This document shows, piece after piece, positions 45,779-57,450 of a DNA stretch of 64,000 nucleotides. The stretch's first letter is position 1; each line of letters starts with the position of its first letter. A program made the translations under genes and the position numbers. This DNA is from Thalassia testudinum. Taxonomy: Eukaryota; Streptophyta; Magnoliopsida; Alismatales; Hydrocharitaceae. The DNA is taken from assembly GCA_037157565.1 (NCBI GenBank), contig JAZHRO010000039.1, forward strand, positions 45,818,001 to 45,882,000. The letters are read 5' to 3'. The notes beneath the pieces were generated by a model. That model did not search any database. It saw only the letters and a program-made list of their open reading frames with translations, and was not told the origin of the DNA.

Positions 45779-47034
45779 ATGAGTCACCGTGGAGTTCTTG
45801 AGGCGGGCCGCAGACGCGACCGTGGATGAGATCGGAGCGGCAGACGTGCCACGCCCGAGGTGCCAGTTGACCCGCCACTTCTCCTAGGCGTTCAGGCCCA
45901 GGACCTCGCTCAGTTGATTCGAGACATAGTACGAGAGGAGCTCCACCCACCTCCACGGGCGCCTCTCCCTGGGGACATGGAGGGGGAGTCCTTTGTGGGA
46001 CCGACGCAGCGTTGGACGAGGGGGAGGGGGTAGTCCTCCACCGCCCCCACCGCACTTTGACACTTTTGAGCATAAGCCCTCCCTGCCAAGAGGCATGCCC
46101 GTTCCCCCACTGCAGCTACACTACGAGCTTTTCGGACAGTAACGAAAGTTGAAGCCCCCCTCCTTCAAGGGGGATGAGGACCCGTCTGAGGTAGAGGACT
46201 GGCTGGAGAGAATCGAGAAGGTGTTTGACACCCTTCGCCCCCTGCGGAGTACCGCGTGGCCTTTGCCATGTACCAGCTGGAGAGTGCAGCACACAGGTGG
46301 TGGAAGGCAGTCAGAGGCCAGGAGAGGGGAGAGCCGACATGGGACCAGTTCGTGACCCTCTTCTGCGAGCAGTACTTCCCGCAAACTTAGCAAGACCAGA
46401 GGAGGCTGGAGTTCCACACTCTCCGCCAGGGGACGATGAGTGTTAGCGCATACCGCACGCGCTTCCTGGAGTTGTCATGTTTTGCTGTGACAGCTGTAGC
46501 TACAGAGAAGGAGTGCTTGTGGAGGTTCACTGAGGGGCCCCGACCTGCTATTCAGGGGTATGTCAAGCCCCTGAAGCTGCCCACCTTCCCGAGAGTGGTG
46601 GAGGCAGCTATGACGTACGAGAAGACCAACCCGGTCGCATGAGACACCAACAGCAGATGGAAGAGGCCCTACCAGCCAGAGTACTCACAGGGCCGATGAG
46701 AGAGGAGGCACTCGACACCCACAGGAGAGCCGTCTCGTTTTGCGGGGCTGTCAGTGGCCTTTGGGGGCCCTCAACAGAGGCCAGCTATCAGCACTGGAAC
46801 CCCGCCCAGCCGTCAGCCGGGACCTGCCGAGGGAGGGAGTCGAGTTCCCCTCTGCTACCAGTGTGGCCAGCCGGGCCACACATCAGGAGGAACTGCCCAT
46901 CTAGAGCTGGAGCACAGCAGATGCTCCCCGCACCGAGCGCTGGAGGCCGAGTAGGTGGTCGTGGTTCCCAGGCACGTGGGGGAGGACAGCAGTCACGGGG
47001 AGGGTACCGACTAACGGCTACTCGTCCGATGTAG
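45779..47034 (+). pseudogene. gag: Tekay gag with zinc knuckle, frameshifted
   Basis: The start is ATG at 45779 (MSHRGVLEAG). Coding evidence is spread over frames: KPPSFKGDEDPSEVEDWLER (46152 on), then VAFAMYQLESAAHRWWKAV, a FVTLFCEQYFP region, MSVSAYRTRFLELSCFA, and PRPAIQGYVKPL. This is the typical gag fold of the lineage. The CCHC knuckle starts CYQCGQPGH at 46853, but an extra AC at about 46880 shifts its last part (IRRNC) into another frame. Confidence 0.85.
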
Positions 47035-47037
47035 AGT

Positions 47038-47580
47038 GTGGCTACTTCTTCTGCATCGAGAGCTGAGGGGCGTATCAACGCCCTGACACACAGAGACGCC
47101 AGGGCATCAGGTTCAGTGGTGGCAGGTATGGTTACAGTTTCTAGCAGATTAGTTTATATACTTTTAAATTCCAGCACCACACACTCGTTTGTTGCAGTGA
47201 GTTTTGTTGTCAGTTTGGGACAGGACTGCGTGTTGTTAGAGGATTCGTTTGTGATCAGAGGTCCGGGCGGTCTGCTGTTTGTAGTTGAGGAGGTCTACAC
47301 AGACTATAAGTTCAGTATTGGGGGACACAACCTCCTCGCTGACCTAATCGTGATACTGATGGAGGATTTTGGCATGATTCTGGGGATGGATTGGTTGTCC
47401 GCTTACCACACCTTGGAGGACTGTTTTGGGAGGAAGACTGTCTTCTCCATACCGGAGATGCCTTCCTTTGAGTTTCACAGACAGCTGGTGGACGGAGGTT
47501 TCAGGTGCATTTCTTCACTCCGGGCAGCAAGACTTCTGGGCCAGGGGTGTGAGGGCTTTCTAGCTTATGTAGTGGCAGAG
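47038..47580 (+). pseudogene. pol (PR): Tekay protease, catalytic Asp replaced
   Basis: The frame is open. The active-site segment reads ILLNSSTTHSF where the family has (V/L)LxDSGATHSF. The catalytic Asp is Asn (AAT at 47167) and the Gly is Ser. The GMILGMDWLSAYH block that follows the flap is intact, which confirms the identity. Confidence 0.88.
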
Positions 47581-48490
47581 CCTAGCCCTGTGGCAGACTT
47601 ACAGAGCATACCAGTGGTTAGAGAGTACCCCGACGTGTTTCTAGAAGAACTGTCAAGACTACCGCCTGAGTGTGAGATCAAGTTTGAGATCTCACTGGTA
47701 CCAGGGACCAGCCCCATTTCGACTGTACCATACCGGATGGCACCACTTGAGCTGCCAGAGCTCAAGTCACAGCTGCAGGACCTATTAGAGAAGGGCTTTG
47801 TGAGGCCCAGTGCGTCCCCGTGGGGAGACCCTGTGTTATTTGTGAAGAAGAAGGATGATACCCTGCGCCTTTATGTTGACTACAGATAACTAAATAGGGT
47901 TATCATCAAGAATAGGTATCCGCTGCCGAGGATTGATGATTTGTTTGACCAGTTACGAAATGCCATGGTATTCTCCAAGATATATCTGAGATCAGCTACC
48001 ACCAGTTGAGGATCAGGGAGACCGACGTCTCCAAGATATCTTTTCGCACCTGGTATGGACACTATGAGTTTTTGGTCATGCCGTTTAGGCTGACCAACGC
48101 GCCCGCCGCCTTCATGGATTTGATGAACTGGGTGTTCAGACTGTATCTAGATCAGTTTGTGGTGGTATTTATTGATGACATGCTCGTTTACTCACAGGAT
48201 TAGGCACAACACGGACAGCACTTGCGGATGGTTCTGGACATTTTGAGATGGCACAGGTTGTATGCCAAATACAACAAGTGCGAGTTTTGGTTGAGACAGG
48301 TGACCTTCTTAGGCCATGTGATTTCAGGGGATGACTTGGCTGTGGATCCAGCCAAGGTTGAGGCAGTACTCAGGTGGGAGAGGCCATGTATAGTGATAGA
48401 GATACGTAGTTTCTTGGGACTGGCAAGTTACTACCGACAATTTATTAGGGATTTCTCGCAGATTATGCATCCTATGACTCAGTTGACCTG
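47581..48490 (+). pseudogene. pol (RT): Tekay reverse transcriptase
   Basis: It shows VPYRMAPLELPELKSQLQDL, a KGFVRPSASPWGDPVLFVKK block, a YVDYR then TAA (47887), [15 protein letters not shown], then after a frame change [20 protein letters not shown]. The catalytic box [13 protein letters not shown] is intact (Asp-Asp at 48174-48179). A TAG at 48201 separates the thumb region, which has YNKCEFWLRQVTFLGHVIS. Confidence 0.9.
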
Positions 48491-48497
48491 AAAGGAC

Positions 48498-49049
48498 GTG
48501 CCCTTTGCTTTGACAGATGCTTGTGAGGCGTGCTTTCAGGAGTTGAAGGAGAGGCTGACTTCAGCTCCTATGCTTACCATCCCAAATAGTAGTAGCGGTT
48601 TTGTGGTCTACACGGACGCTTTGTTGCAGGGGTTAGGGGGTGTGCTCATGCAGCGGGGTCACGTTGTCGCTTACGATTCACGGCAACTGAAGCCCCATGA
48701 GCATAGCTACCCTACCCATGACTTAGAGCTGGCAGCTGTTGTCTTCGAGCTGAAGACCTGGAGGCATTACCTTTACAGTGAGACCTTTGAAATTTTCACA
48801 AATCATAAGAGCCTCAGGTATTTGTTTAATCACAAGGAGCTTAACATGAGACAGAGACGTTGGTTAGAGCTCCTGAAGGACTATGACTGCAGCATCTCCT
48901 ACCATCCGGGGAAGGCCAACGTGGTGGCTGACGCCTTGAGTCGGAAGGCGCCCGCCCACTTGGCCAGTTTACAGGCACAGAGTTGGAGACTTATGGAGGA
49001 GTTGGGTAGTTGGCGACCCATAGAGTTACGGGGCATTGTAGGGCAGTGA
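48498..49049 (+). pseudogene. pol (RH): Tekay RNase H, one catalytic Asp lost
   Basis: One open frame has [18 protein letters not shown] (Asp about 48615), a [19 protein letters not shown] block, then [14 protein letters not shown], where the family has TDHKSL (Asp to Asn at about 48801). [10 protein letters not shown] is intact. A TGA at 48489 separates it from RT. Confidence 0.88.
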
Positions 49050-50265
49050 CGGTGACACGACAGAAGAGACCAAAGCTGATAGACCGCATAATCACAGGAC
49101 AGATAACAGATCCGTACCTGCAGTCATTGCGAGACAGAGTACTGTCAGGGGACCCAGGAGACTTCTCTTTTACATACGAGGTGCTATGCATGAGGGGATG
49201 TTTGTGCGTTCCCAGGGATGAGGAGTTGTTGAGAGAGCTCCTGACTAAGACGCATGAGTCCAAATTCACCATACATCCCAGGAACATGAAGATGTATCAT
49301 GATCTGAGACGTGACTTTTGGTGGAGAGGGATGAAGCGGGATGTAGGTGAGTTCGTGCAGCAGTGTTTGGTGTGCCAGCAGGTGAAGGCCGAGCATCAGA
49401 GGCCTGCAGAGCCGTTGCAACCACTTCCTGTGCCAGAGTGGAAGTGGGAGAGCATCACCATGGACTTGGTGGTAGGCTTACCCGTTACCTAGCGAGGACA
49501 CGATGCAGTCTAGGTGATAGTAGACAGATTGACGAAGATGACACTTTTCTTGCCGATCCGAGTCACCTTGGGACCAGCGTAGTTGGTAGAGAGGTATATT
49601 CAAGACCTGGTACGTCTGCACGGAGTCCCGCATGAGATTGTATCCGACCGGGATACCCGTTTTACTTCCCAGTTTTAGGTTGAATTTCAACAGGCTTTGG
49701 GAACATAGTTGAGGTTCAGTACGGCGTATCATCCCCAGACGAACGGACAGTCAGAGAGCACTATTTAGACACTTGAGGACCTTTTGCGCACCTGTGTACT
49801 AGATTGGAGGGGCTCTTAGGAGGAACACTTACCCCTGGTAGAGTTTGCATATAATAACAGCTATCACTCGAGTATCAACATGGCACCCTACGAGGCACTG
49901 TATGGACGGAGGTGTACTGCGCCCTTAAGTTGGGTTGAGGTAGGGACTAAGTGGGAGGTTGGCCCCAGGCTGATCTGGTAAAGTCAGGAGGTGATAGAGC
50001 AGACTTACAGACGACTCCGCACTGTCAGAAGCAGACAGAAGAGTTATGTCGATCAGAAGCACAGAGAGGTGCAGTTCGAGGTTGGGGATCACGTCATTCT
50101 TCGCATTTCTCCCATCAAGGGTCTGCAGCGTTTTGGGGTGAAAGGGAAGCTTGCGCCGAGATTTGTAGGGCCCTTTGAGGTCCTAGAGCGGGTGGGACCC
50201 GTTGCTTACCAGCTTGCCCTTCCTCCCCAATTTTCTGGTGTGCACAACGTGTTCCACGTGTCCAA
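49010..50265 (+). pseudogene. pol (INT): Tekay integrase
   Basis: The zinc-binding part runs from the THESKFTIHP region to FVQQCLVCQQ. The catalytic core has ITMDLVVGLP (first Asp), [15 protein letters not shown] (second Asp) and QTNGQSESTI (Glu), all acidic residues present. In-frame stops lie near 49490, 49510, 49578, 49675, 49708, 49768, 49817 and 49979. The C-terminal HVILRISPIKGLQRFG block links to the chromodomain. Confidence 0.88.
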
Positions 50266-50520
50266 CCTCAGGAGGTACGTTGCCGATCCCAGTCATGTTC
50301 TGAGCCACGAGAGTGTCGAGGTGGGTGACGACCTGACCTACCCTAAGAGACCAGTGCAGATACTAGACAGAGCCATCCGGAGTTTGAGACGGAAGTAGGT
50401 ACCCCTGGTGAAGGTCTTGTGGAGGAGCCAGCGGTAACGAGGAGGCTACCTGGGAGCCTGAGGCAACGATGCGAGAGCGGTACCCGGAGCTTTTTGCGGG
50501 TACATCTTTTCAGACCAGCT
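50266..50520 (+). pseudogene. Tekay C-terminal chromodomain, broken
   Basis: NVFHVSNLRRYVADPSHVL leads into VGDDLTYPKRPVQILDRA, a TAG (50396), then VPLVKVLW, and in a shifted frame EEATWEPEATMRERYPELF. This is the class-II chromodomain of Tekay/Del elements, which directs integration to heterochromatin. The stop and frame change split the module. Confidence 0.85.
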
Positions 50521-50589
50521 TCGGTCCTCTTTAAGTTTATTATGCGTGTATATTTCCTTTTCCGCACCCTAGCTAGCTCAAGTTTCGAG

Positions 50590-50617
50590 GATGAAACTTC
50601 CTTTAAGTTTGTTATGA
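50590..50617 (+). promoter_or_regulatory. Degenerate polypurine tract region
   Basis: The family has a TTTCGAGGACGAAA...TTTTAAGGGGGG purine tract before the 3' LTR. Here TTTCGAGGATGAAAC is recognisable, but the expected G-run is replaced by AAGTTTGTTATGA. The priming site for plus-strand DNA appears lost. Confidence 0.65.
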
Positions 50618-53308
50618 TGTAAAGATCTGTTCTGTTCTGAGACTTTTAAGATGTCTAGACTGTCAGTCAGACGTGTGGACCCCTTCCCAGACGTTTGGAA
50701 ATTGAAAAATCTATACGCAGGGTCGGTTCTGCACGCTGGCTGCGTGTAGACGCTTTCCTTCTCTCTCTTCTCCTTCTCTCCTCCCTCACCGAACCCTAGC
50801 TACTCCCTTATATATAGCCCCTCTTTCTCCCTTCCTCTCTTCTCCACTCCACCACCACCACCTTCCTTCTTCCTCTCCACTGCAGCAAGAGGGACGAGTG
50901 AGAGAGAGGGCGCAAGAGCGAGGAGCTAGGAGGAGAGGCAGCGTGAAGAGAGGAGGAGCTTGCGTTCGCGAGCTCGTGGGAGCTCGCAGGAGGACGCATG
51001 GCCGGAGCGGCGTGTGCGGAAGGAGGAGTGCGTCGGGGGAGATGTCCCTGACACTCTGCTGTAGCCGGAGCTGCAGACGAGCAGGAGAGGCCGCGACTGC
51101 TCGTAGCGAGATGAGTAGGAGGTCGGCCTGGTTCTAGGTTTTTCCCAGAATCAGACGTCTGGCATGTCGTCCAGACGACAGGTTGGACGTCTGGTGACGA
51201 CACCACACGCCTGAAAGCAAAGCTTCGCAAAAGTACGTTCCTCTTATGGTTACGGCCATGCATGCTACAACCCCAGCGTCGATCTACGTGGCTCAAAGAG
51301 GAAGATTTTGTCTGTTGCACGTAGGGATAGCTTCGGGAAGGCGTCGGGCACGCCCGCCCACGCATTTCGGACATCTGGACAGCTTACCAGACGACCGGAA
51401 GCACTCCCAGATGACTGGAGGAGAGGTCGGATGTATGAAGCTGGGTCCAGACGGTCAAGTAGGGGTTCTGGACGTCTAAAGTCGACTTAGGAACCTGAGA
51501 TGAGACCCTGGTGACTTTTAAGACGTCTGGACCTTGTGCCAGACGTCTGATTTAGGTCTACAGTCCTATTTTTGACCTGTTTAGGATCTGTTTGAGGTCC
51601 ATTTTACGCAAACGAGATATCTGTGGTTTCCTTGTAAGTTCCTCTACATGTTAGAAATCCTTTTATACTATTCTGAAACTTCCATTGTGGTATTTTCCTT
51701 GGTATAGGATTTCGATCTATTGCATGTTTGGGGCCTACAGAGGCACGTAAGCCTGCCATTCGAGCTCCCAGTACTCCCAGATTGTCTGGTAGAGTGGTTT
51801 CCCCTGTTTTAATTATAAATCATAACTACATATGTGAAATTGGATAACTAGAAACCTAGGATGTGGCATGAATCCTAGGACGAGAAGTACTTACACTGTT
51901 TGTATGCATGTTTGAGATTGCAATCATAAATGAATAAATAGAAATGTAAATAACTGCCTGTTAATAAATACGAGCTGCCTGTGAAATATGAAATGCATGT
52001 GCTAATTAAACAGTTACCTGTGACATTACTTGTTGTATATGTTAAATGATGGAAATATGAGTTGCATGTGTATAATATTAGAATGGAAATGTGAATGATG
52101 AAACCTGGTATGGAACAACATGGTGAATATGAGCATGAACCTTACGGGAAATTAGGAGTAGAGCTCCTGTGGGTAAATGGAATGGATCTGGAAATGTGAG
52201 TGGGAAGTGTGCTGGCCCTTGAGTACGTGGTACTAAGGAAAGAGACTGTCCCCTATTTAGTGTAGAGCAGAACTAGCCGCCCTTGAGTTGGGACCCGAGG
52301 TTAGGATTGGCCACTCTACACCGACTTCTGTTGGCCCTCGCCTACACTGTACCATGGAGAGCTACTAGTGTAGGGAGAGAGCTAGCCACCCTATGAGACC
52401 TGGGGTTTAGCTAGCCACCCTACACCGACTTGTTAGGCCCACTAGGCAAACCGGGGTAATCAGACGAGGGTGCGCGGACTGTGGAGGGACGAGACCCATG
52501 TTTGGTTCTGAGGGGCTAGACCCCTATTACTAAGAGGGCTAAGCCCTATACTGTTCCGTGCTGTACTTTGGGCGTATCCGCTAGCGGAAACGACTGACCG
52601 CCAGCCAGTGCAGGATAGCTACCCGTGCACTTATCGCACATGCCGAAGTCACCGCTACGTCTGTCCGTGACCTCGAGATGGTTGACTAGGTGTAGGATCA
52701 CCACGGGGGACTCTCCCGACCAGGAGAGCACCACATGTGCCTTCTACTCTTCGAAAAAGACTGCAATAAAAATCGTTCCCACGAGGAACATTCGAGATCA
52801 AAAAAGAAATCTGAAAGTAAACCAATGGGTAAAAGGAAATGACGAGTAAAATAAAATAATTGGAAAAGATAATTTACCTGTTAGCCTTTACTGCTTAAAT
52901 TAGTTGGTTACCACTCTACTCAGCATTCGCTGACTTCGTTTACTCATAACCCTTTTCAGGTCCAGAAGTTGAGTAGCCCGAGTCGCCAGCTGTAAAAGGT
53001 GTTGGGCCCAATCGAGCTCAGCAACAGTTCCTGTTTTTGTTGTACTTCCTTTTGCTAGTGAGTTTAAACTGTTGTTACAGTTTCTGTTCTGTACTTTGTT
53101 CCACTTTACTGTTGTGATGGTGATATGTACTGTTAGCAGCTTCTATTTCCTTTACTGCTTGCACTATTTTACTGTTAGTCATTTAGTATAGTGAATGTGG
53201 TTTACTTTCCTGCTTTTTGATTATTTCTTATTGGACGACTGGGTCTTGGAATTAGTCGAGTCGAGCCGATCTCGAATCCTGTAGGGATTCAGGAACTGAA
53301 ACATAACA
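50618..53308 (+). repeat. 3' LTR of the Tekay element
   Basis: It matches 42896-45596, with start TGTAAAGATCTG and end CATAACA. A TATATATAG box is at 50809. GACGTC pairs lie near 50660 and 51150-51550. It has two of the 28-bp units against three in the 5' LTR. Confidence 0.92.
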
Positions 53309-55195
53309 ACTTATATTTAAACTCAGGTTATTACAAACAATATTAATGATGAACCCTATCTGATAAGAGGGAAGAGCTACCATAATGCATAGTTACCACC
53401 AATAGCAACAATAGAAGAAAACTAAAAGAAAAGAGTTACCAAAAAAGTAAAGTAGCCACTACTTTGCAGGAAAGTTAAATGGCTTATCCATATCACAATA
53501 ATCAAGGACATTACTAACATAAGTGGAAAAAGAATGTAACATCTCAAAAAGTGTCACACGACAAACTCTGAAAATTGAATAGTGGACTTTGGATCTATAT
53601 ATTCAATAAGTTGTCATTGTTAATTTTACTTAGATTAGCCACAACCACATTTAAGCTTGGATTATATAATGAGCCTAAAGCTCATTTTAAACTTGCTAAT
53701 AGATTTGGCACGGTCTCAAAGTCCTAAAAAGTTCAACGTGAGCAGATCTATATAACTTTGTCGAGCCTAAGCACGAGCCCAATTGCATCTGAACCAACTA
53801 GCTAACTCTATTGACAACCCTAATTCCCATTTCTTTCTCCATCAAATGATTTAAAACTTCATCCAGCCTGGGATGGGGCACAGGTTGCCGGGGTACGGTG
53901 GGCTTTCCATCGACCTTTTGTCACGTACATGCTCCCTGAAACTTTTGCAAACCTCATTGTTTTATGTTTACATCATGTGAACGATACATATATGGCCGCA
54001 AGATATGTTTCCATGTGAATAGATATGGTGGTCGAAGATCTTAGCTTCACAGATTCACATCAGCTGTAACACACAAATGGGGGAGAATCCTAAGTTGGAG
54101 GATATGAAGGCCGACATTTTTATCGGTGATTTTGGGACTAGATGCAATTAATGGATGTGCCTCGTGCTTAATTTTCCAAAAGTGACCGATGGGAATCGTC
54201 ACAATTATTTTTGTTAACAATTAAATAAATGTATATTTGTAATGTATTTTATTATGTATAAAATTTCATGATTCTAGTCAGTATATTTTAATTTTACAAC
54301 GGTAAAAGTTATTTTTTCACGGATGAACAATTATTATTTAAGTAAAAAATTATTCTTCATTGATAAAAAATCATGTTTGAAGTGAAATATCATTTATCAT
54401 TAATAGAAAGGTGAAATATATCGGTGTATTTTTATTTTTAATCGAAATATTTTGATTTTTAATCGATTGAAAATCATTTTCAACTGGTGTATTTTAATTT
54501 TTAATTATTTAAAAATTAATTTTAACCGATATATTTTAATTTTTAACTAATTAAAAATTATTTTTAATAAATATATTTTAATATATTTAATTTTCAAACG
54601 ATTGATTTTTACTTTCTACCTATTGATGTCAACCACACTTTACAAAATATATATCCATACTTATGCCCTATTATTTTTACGTATTCCAACTTAACATGGT
54701 TGTGATTATTATTATTATCGTCGAGTCAAGAAAGCAAGGTTATTTTGGGTGTGGTGGTAGGGGTAGGGGGTTTAAAGACATGTTTATATTTGGCATACGG
54801 TGGACCACTGTAACTTAGCATGGATTGACAGCATCGAAGAGCAAAGAGGAAGATCAAGACACGAGATGGGATACCTTTTTCGGTTGATCTGCCTATCTCC
54901 TTAATTGCAGGTGGGTTGCGTGACATCTAGTGGGGTATGTTTAGTCATTGGTTCAAAGTTTCACGAAACATCCACCTCCGACGATGAGTAGTCGATAAGA
55001 TATTTGAAGGGTTTCTTGTGAAGAAAATCACATGTACATGCGATCTAATGATATCCTCAAAGATGTTCCGACTTTGTGCCTATACGTATATTTGTTTAAC
55101 TATATTTTCGAGTAGTTACGAGTCCCGGTAGATTTAGAATGCTTGAATCATATACGAGTAGGAGTCTAAATCGATATTAGAAATAGGATCGTGAG
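53309..55195. other. AT-rich intergenic DNA, no gene seen
   Basis: It has no supported coding region. A copy of the dispersed AT-rich repeat occupies 54230-54640. The minus-strand frame at 54726-54926 has no recognisable domain. Confidence 0.5.
54230..54640. repeat. Dispersed AT-rich repeat, copy 3
   Basis: Multiple CGATATATTTTAATTTTTAA and AATTAAAAATTATTTT modules occur in direct order, closely paralleling 60890-61240. The modules alternate with GTGAAATATATCGG-like units. Confidence 0.7.
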
Positions 55196-55800
55196 TAGGA
55201 CGAGTATCGGGTCGGATTTAATTCAAATCCAAAAGGATCCATTTTAGTTTTTGATCTTTGGATCGGGTCCAAAGTCAAAAACTCTATCAAACCATAGCCT
55301 AAGCTCAACCCAAGACCCATGATTAAGGGGTTAGGGTCGAGTGAAGTTGGACTTGATTTCAATGTTTGGGTTAGGTTTTTTAGTCGAGCTTAAAAAAATC
55401 TATTAAGGCCTATAAAAGTTTGTTAGTACTTACTACTAGATTTTTAAATAGGACCTACCAAATTTAACTAAGGCCCATTTTTATTATTATTTAAGTAAAG
55501 TCCAATCAAGTCTCTTAAGACTTAATTTAAAGTTAAAATTGAATGATTATAATTATATTATTTTTCTAATTTAATTATATGATAATCTTACAACCTGGTA
55601 GATGCTATTATAAATGAGTTTGGACCCAACAAGCCTCTTCAAGCTTTTTCGGGTTTGGGTCGTGCCCCGTCAAATTTGGAATTTTCCTTAAAAACAAGGC
55701 TTAAGCCCAATTGATATAAAATTCAAGGTCAAGCTGAGTCGAGTTTTTTCAAGTCGGGTTTAGACTAAATTCAGGTCGACCTAACTTAGTACTCCACCCT
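55196..55800. repeat. Degenerate repeat rich in GGGTCGG/GACCT motifs
   Basis: It starts GGGTCGGATTTAATTC and ends near GGTCGACCTAACTTAGTACTCCACCC. Many GGTC/GACC and CCAAGCCC-like words run through it. Such GGGTCGGGT-type tracts are common in small plant DNA transposons. It sits in what looks like a copia LTR, so it may be an insertion. The family was not identified. Confidence 0.4.
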
Positions 55801-56571
55801 AATTGTAAGTATGATTTTGAGTCTTATATTATATCTATAAATAAAGGATTGGAGCCTCAATGCAAATTGAAGAGAGAGAAAAGAGGAATAAAGCAAGAAT
55901 TAAGAAAATTGTAATCTATGGAAGTTTTTCTCTTCTTCAGTGATCTTAAAGATGATTGACCATTATTGTATCCTATGTGCACCACAACTAGTATCAGAGC
56001 CAATGTGCTTAAAGGGTTGACGTTTGACCATAAGAGGGGAGCCATTGATAATGGTTGTAGGGGCGACTAGATCCAATAGCCACCATGGAAGAAGGCCACT
56101 GCGGTGGCCTTAGTGTGAAGGAGATTGCAACGACAACCTCATGCTAAGGAGATGCACCAATAGTTGAAGTCAGGGTGCACCTTTAGTGTAATAGATCCAA
56201 CAATCCATATTCATTTGGTCAGATCAAAGGAAATTGAAGGCCAATTTAAATGATCCAAGAATCTAGATTGACATTTTGGCATGCTCTAGACGAAGTGGAC
56301 AACTTGGATTGAGCATCTTCACCTTTGATTTTTTTCATATCGTGCATAATGTGTGATTTTCACCTTTTTGAGAAGATTGGTGGAGATTTAGTTTGATCAA
56401 AGGTAGTCGAAAATTTACGGGCAACGAGGGCACTATATCTGTAAATCTAATGGCAAAGTTCATTTTAAAGGGCACATCATTCTCTATGAAGCCTTTTTAT
56501 AGAAAGAATGACTTCACCATGTAGCAACAGCAGGTGAAAAATATTTTCACTCATGAACTTATCAAAGTTAA
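55801..56571 (+). mobile_element. Truncated Ty1/copia retrotransposon: LTR end, primer site and gag start
   Basis: The LTR part has a TATAAATAAAGG box (about 55836) and ends CACCACA at 55986. It is followed by TAGTATCAGAGCC (55989-56001), a tRNA-Met primer site with one G-to-A change. A gag start is readable from ATG at 56450: MAKF, then FSMKPFYRKNDFTM, a stop at 56522 where copia gags have Trp, then QQQVKNIFTHELIK. It stops abruptly at 56571 where another LTR-like sequence begins. Confidence 0.7.
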
Positions 56572-57450
56572 TGTAACGACCCAAGTTCCACTAATGAATT
56601 AAGCTCGGTAAAATCCGAGTCACCAAGTACAATTTACCATTCAAACCACATGCATAATAGCAATCACCGAATATATAATCATAAAACAATCACTAGCCAA
56701 ATAAACAATCATAAAGCATTGCCTAAATACATGAATAAAATACTGATCAAGATTACTATTGAAGACTATAAGTACACAAACAAGAAGACACTCCAAATGC
56801 AATTGGCAACTTAACCATCAATCTATACTTAGGTACAGGGCCTAAGGAATGCGTCAGTAAAAGCAAAGTAAAGTACAACTAAACAAAAACTATGTAAATT
56901 GAAGTATAAGAAATGGTTACTATATATGCTTTAGTCCATTTATCAATCCATGATTATCGACCATATTCATCAATTATTAAGTGTGCTACCCTCATTAATT
57001 ATAGTCCTTATGACATCAATCAACATCTCGAAAGGCACAAAGTGATCTCAATACAATATCTTGAGAAGTATGACAAGTGCAAGACACTCTCTTATCTAGA
57101 AGGCTACCTTGCAAGAGTTTTATCACTCAATCCATCACCTTAAGGTCCCCAACATAGGTAGTGTGGCAACTATACACTATAAGTCATACATGCAAGCACA
57201 ACTTGCACTAACCTATAGATTGCCCTCTCAACTAACCTAGGTACACATCCCAACATAAAATACAATCCATACTTACCACCATACCCATACCTTGCTACAC
57301 GGTTGACGAATCGCCTAACAAAGAGTCACACGGAGGGCAGTAACTCTTTGACCAACTCAATCGATCTATATTCGAATAGATGCTATAGCAAAACGCTGAG
57401 AAGCAACAAAATTGAACCAATTATCCAATATAATCTAACATTTTTGCGAT
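56572..57450 (+). repeat. LTR-like fragment starting TGTAACGACCC
   Basis: TGTAACGACCCAAGTTCC is a frequent start of plant gypsy LTRs, and it interrupts the copia gag exactly at GTTAA. The far end and a matching duplication were not found. The following A/C-rich DNA has no coding capacity. Confidence 0.45.

Larger units (their letters stand above)
42896..53308 (+). mobile_element. Full-length, degenerate Tekay/Del chromovirus (Ty3/gypsy)
   Basis: Two 2.7-kb LTRs flank a 5-kb interior with a tRNA-Met primer site, gag with zinc knuckle, protease, RT, RNase H, integrase and a C-terminal chromodomain. That order and the EHQRPAEPLQPLPVPEWKWE linker mark the Tekay/Del chromovirus lineage. Frameshifts, in-frame stops, loss of the protease Asp and a non-purine tract before the 3' LTR make it inactive. 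By eye the first 250 bp of the LTRs differ by roughly 8-10 percent, so it is older than the Athila element. Flanks (GTACT left, ACTTA right) give no clean 5-bp duplication. Confidence 0.9.
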
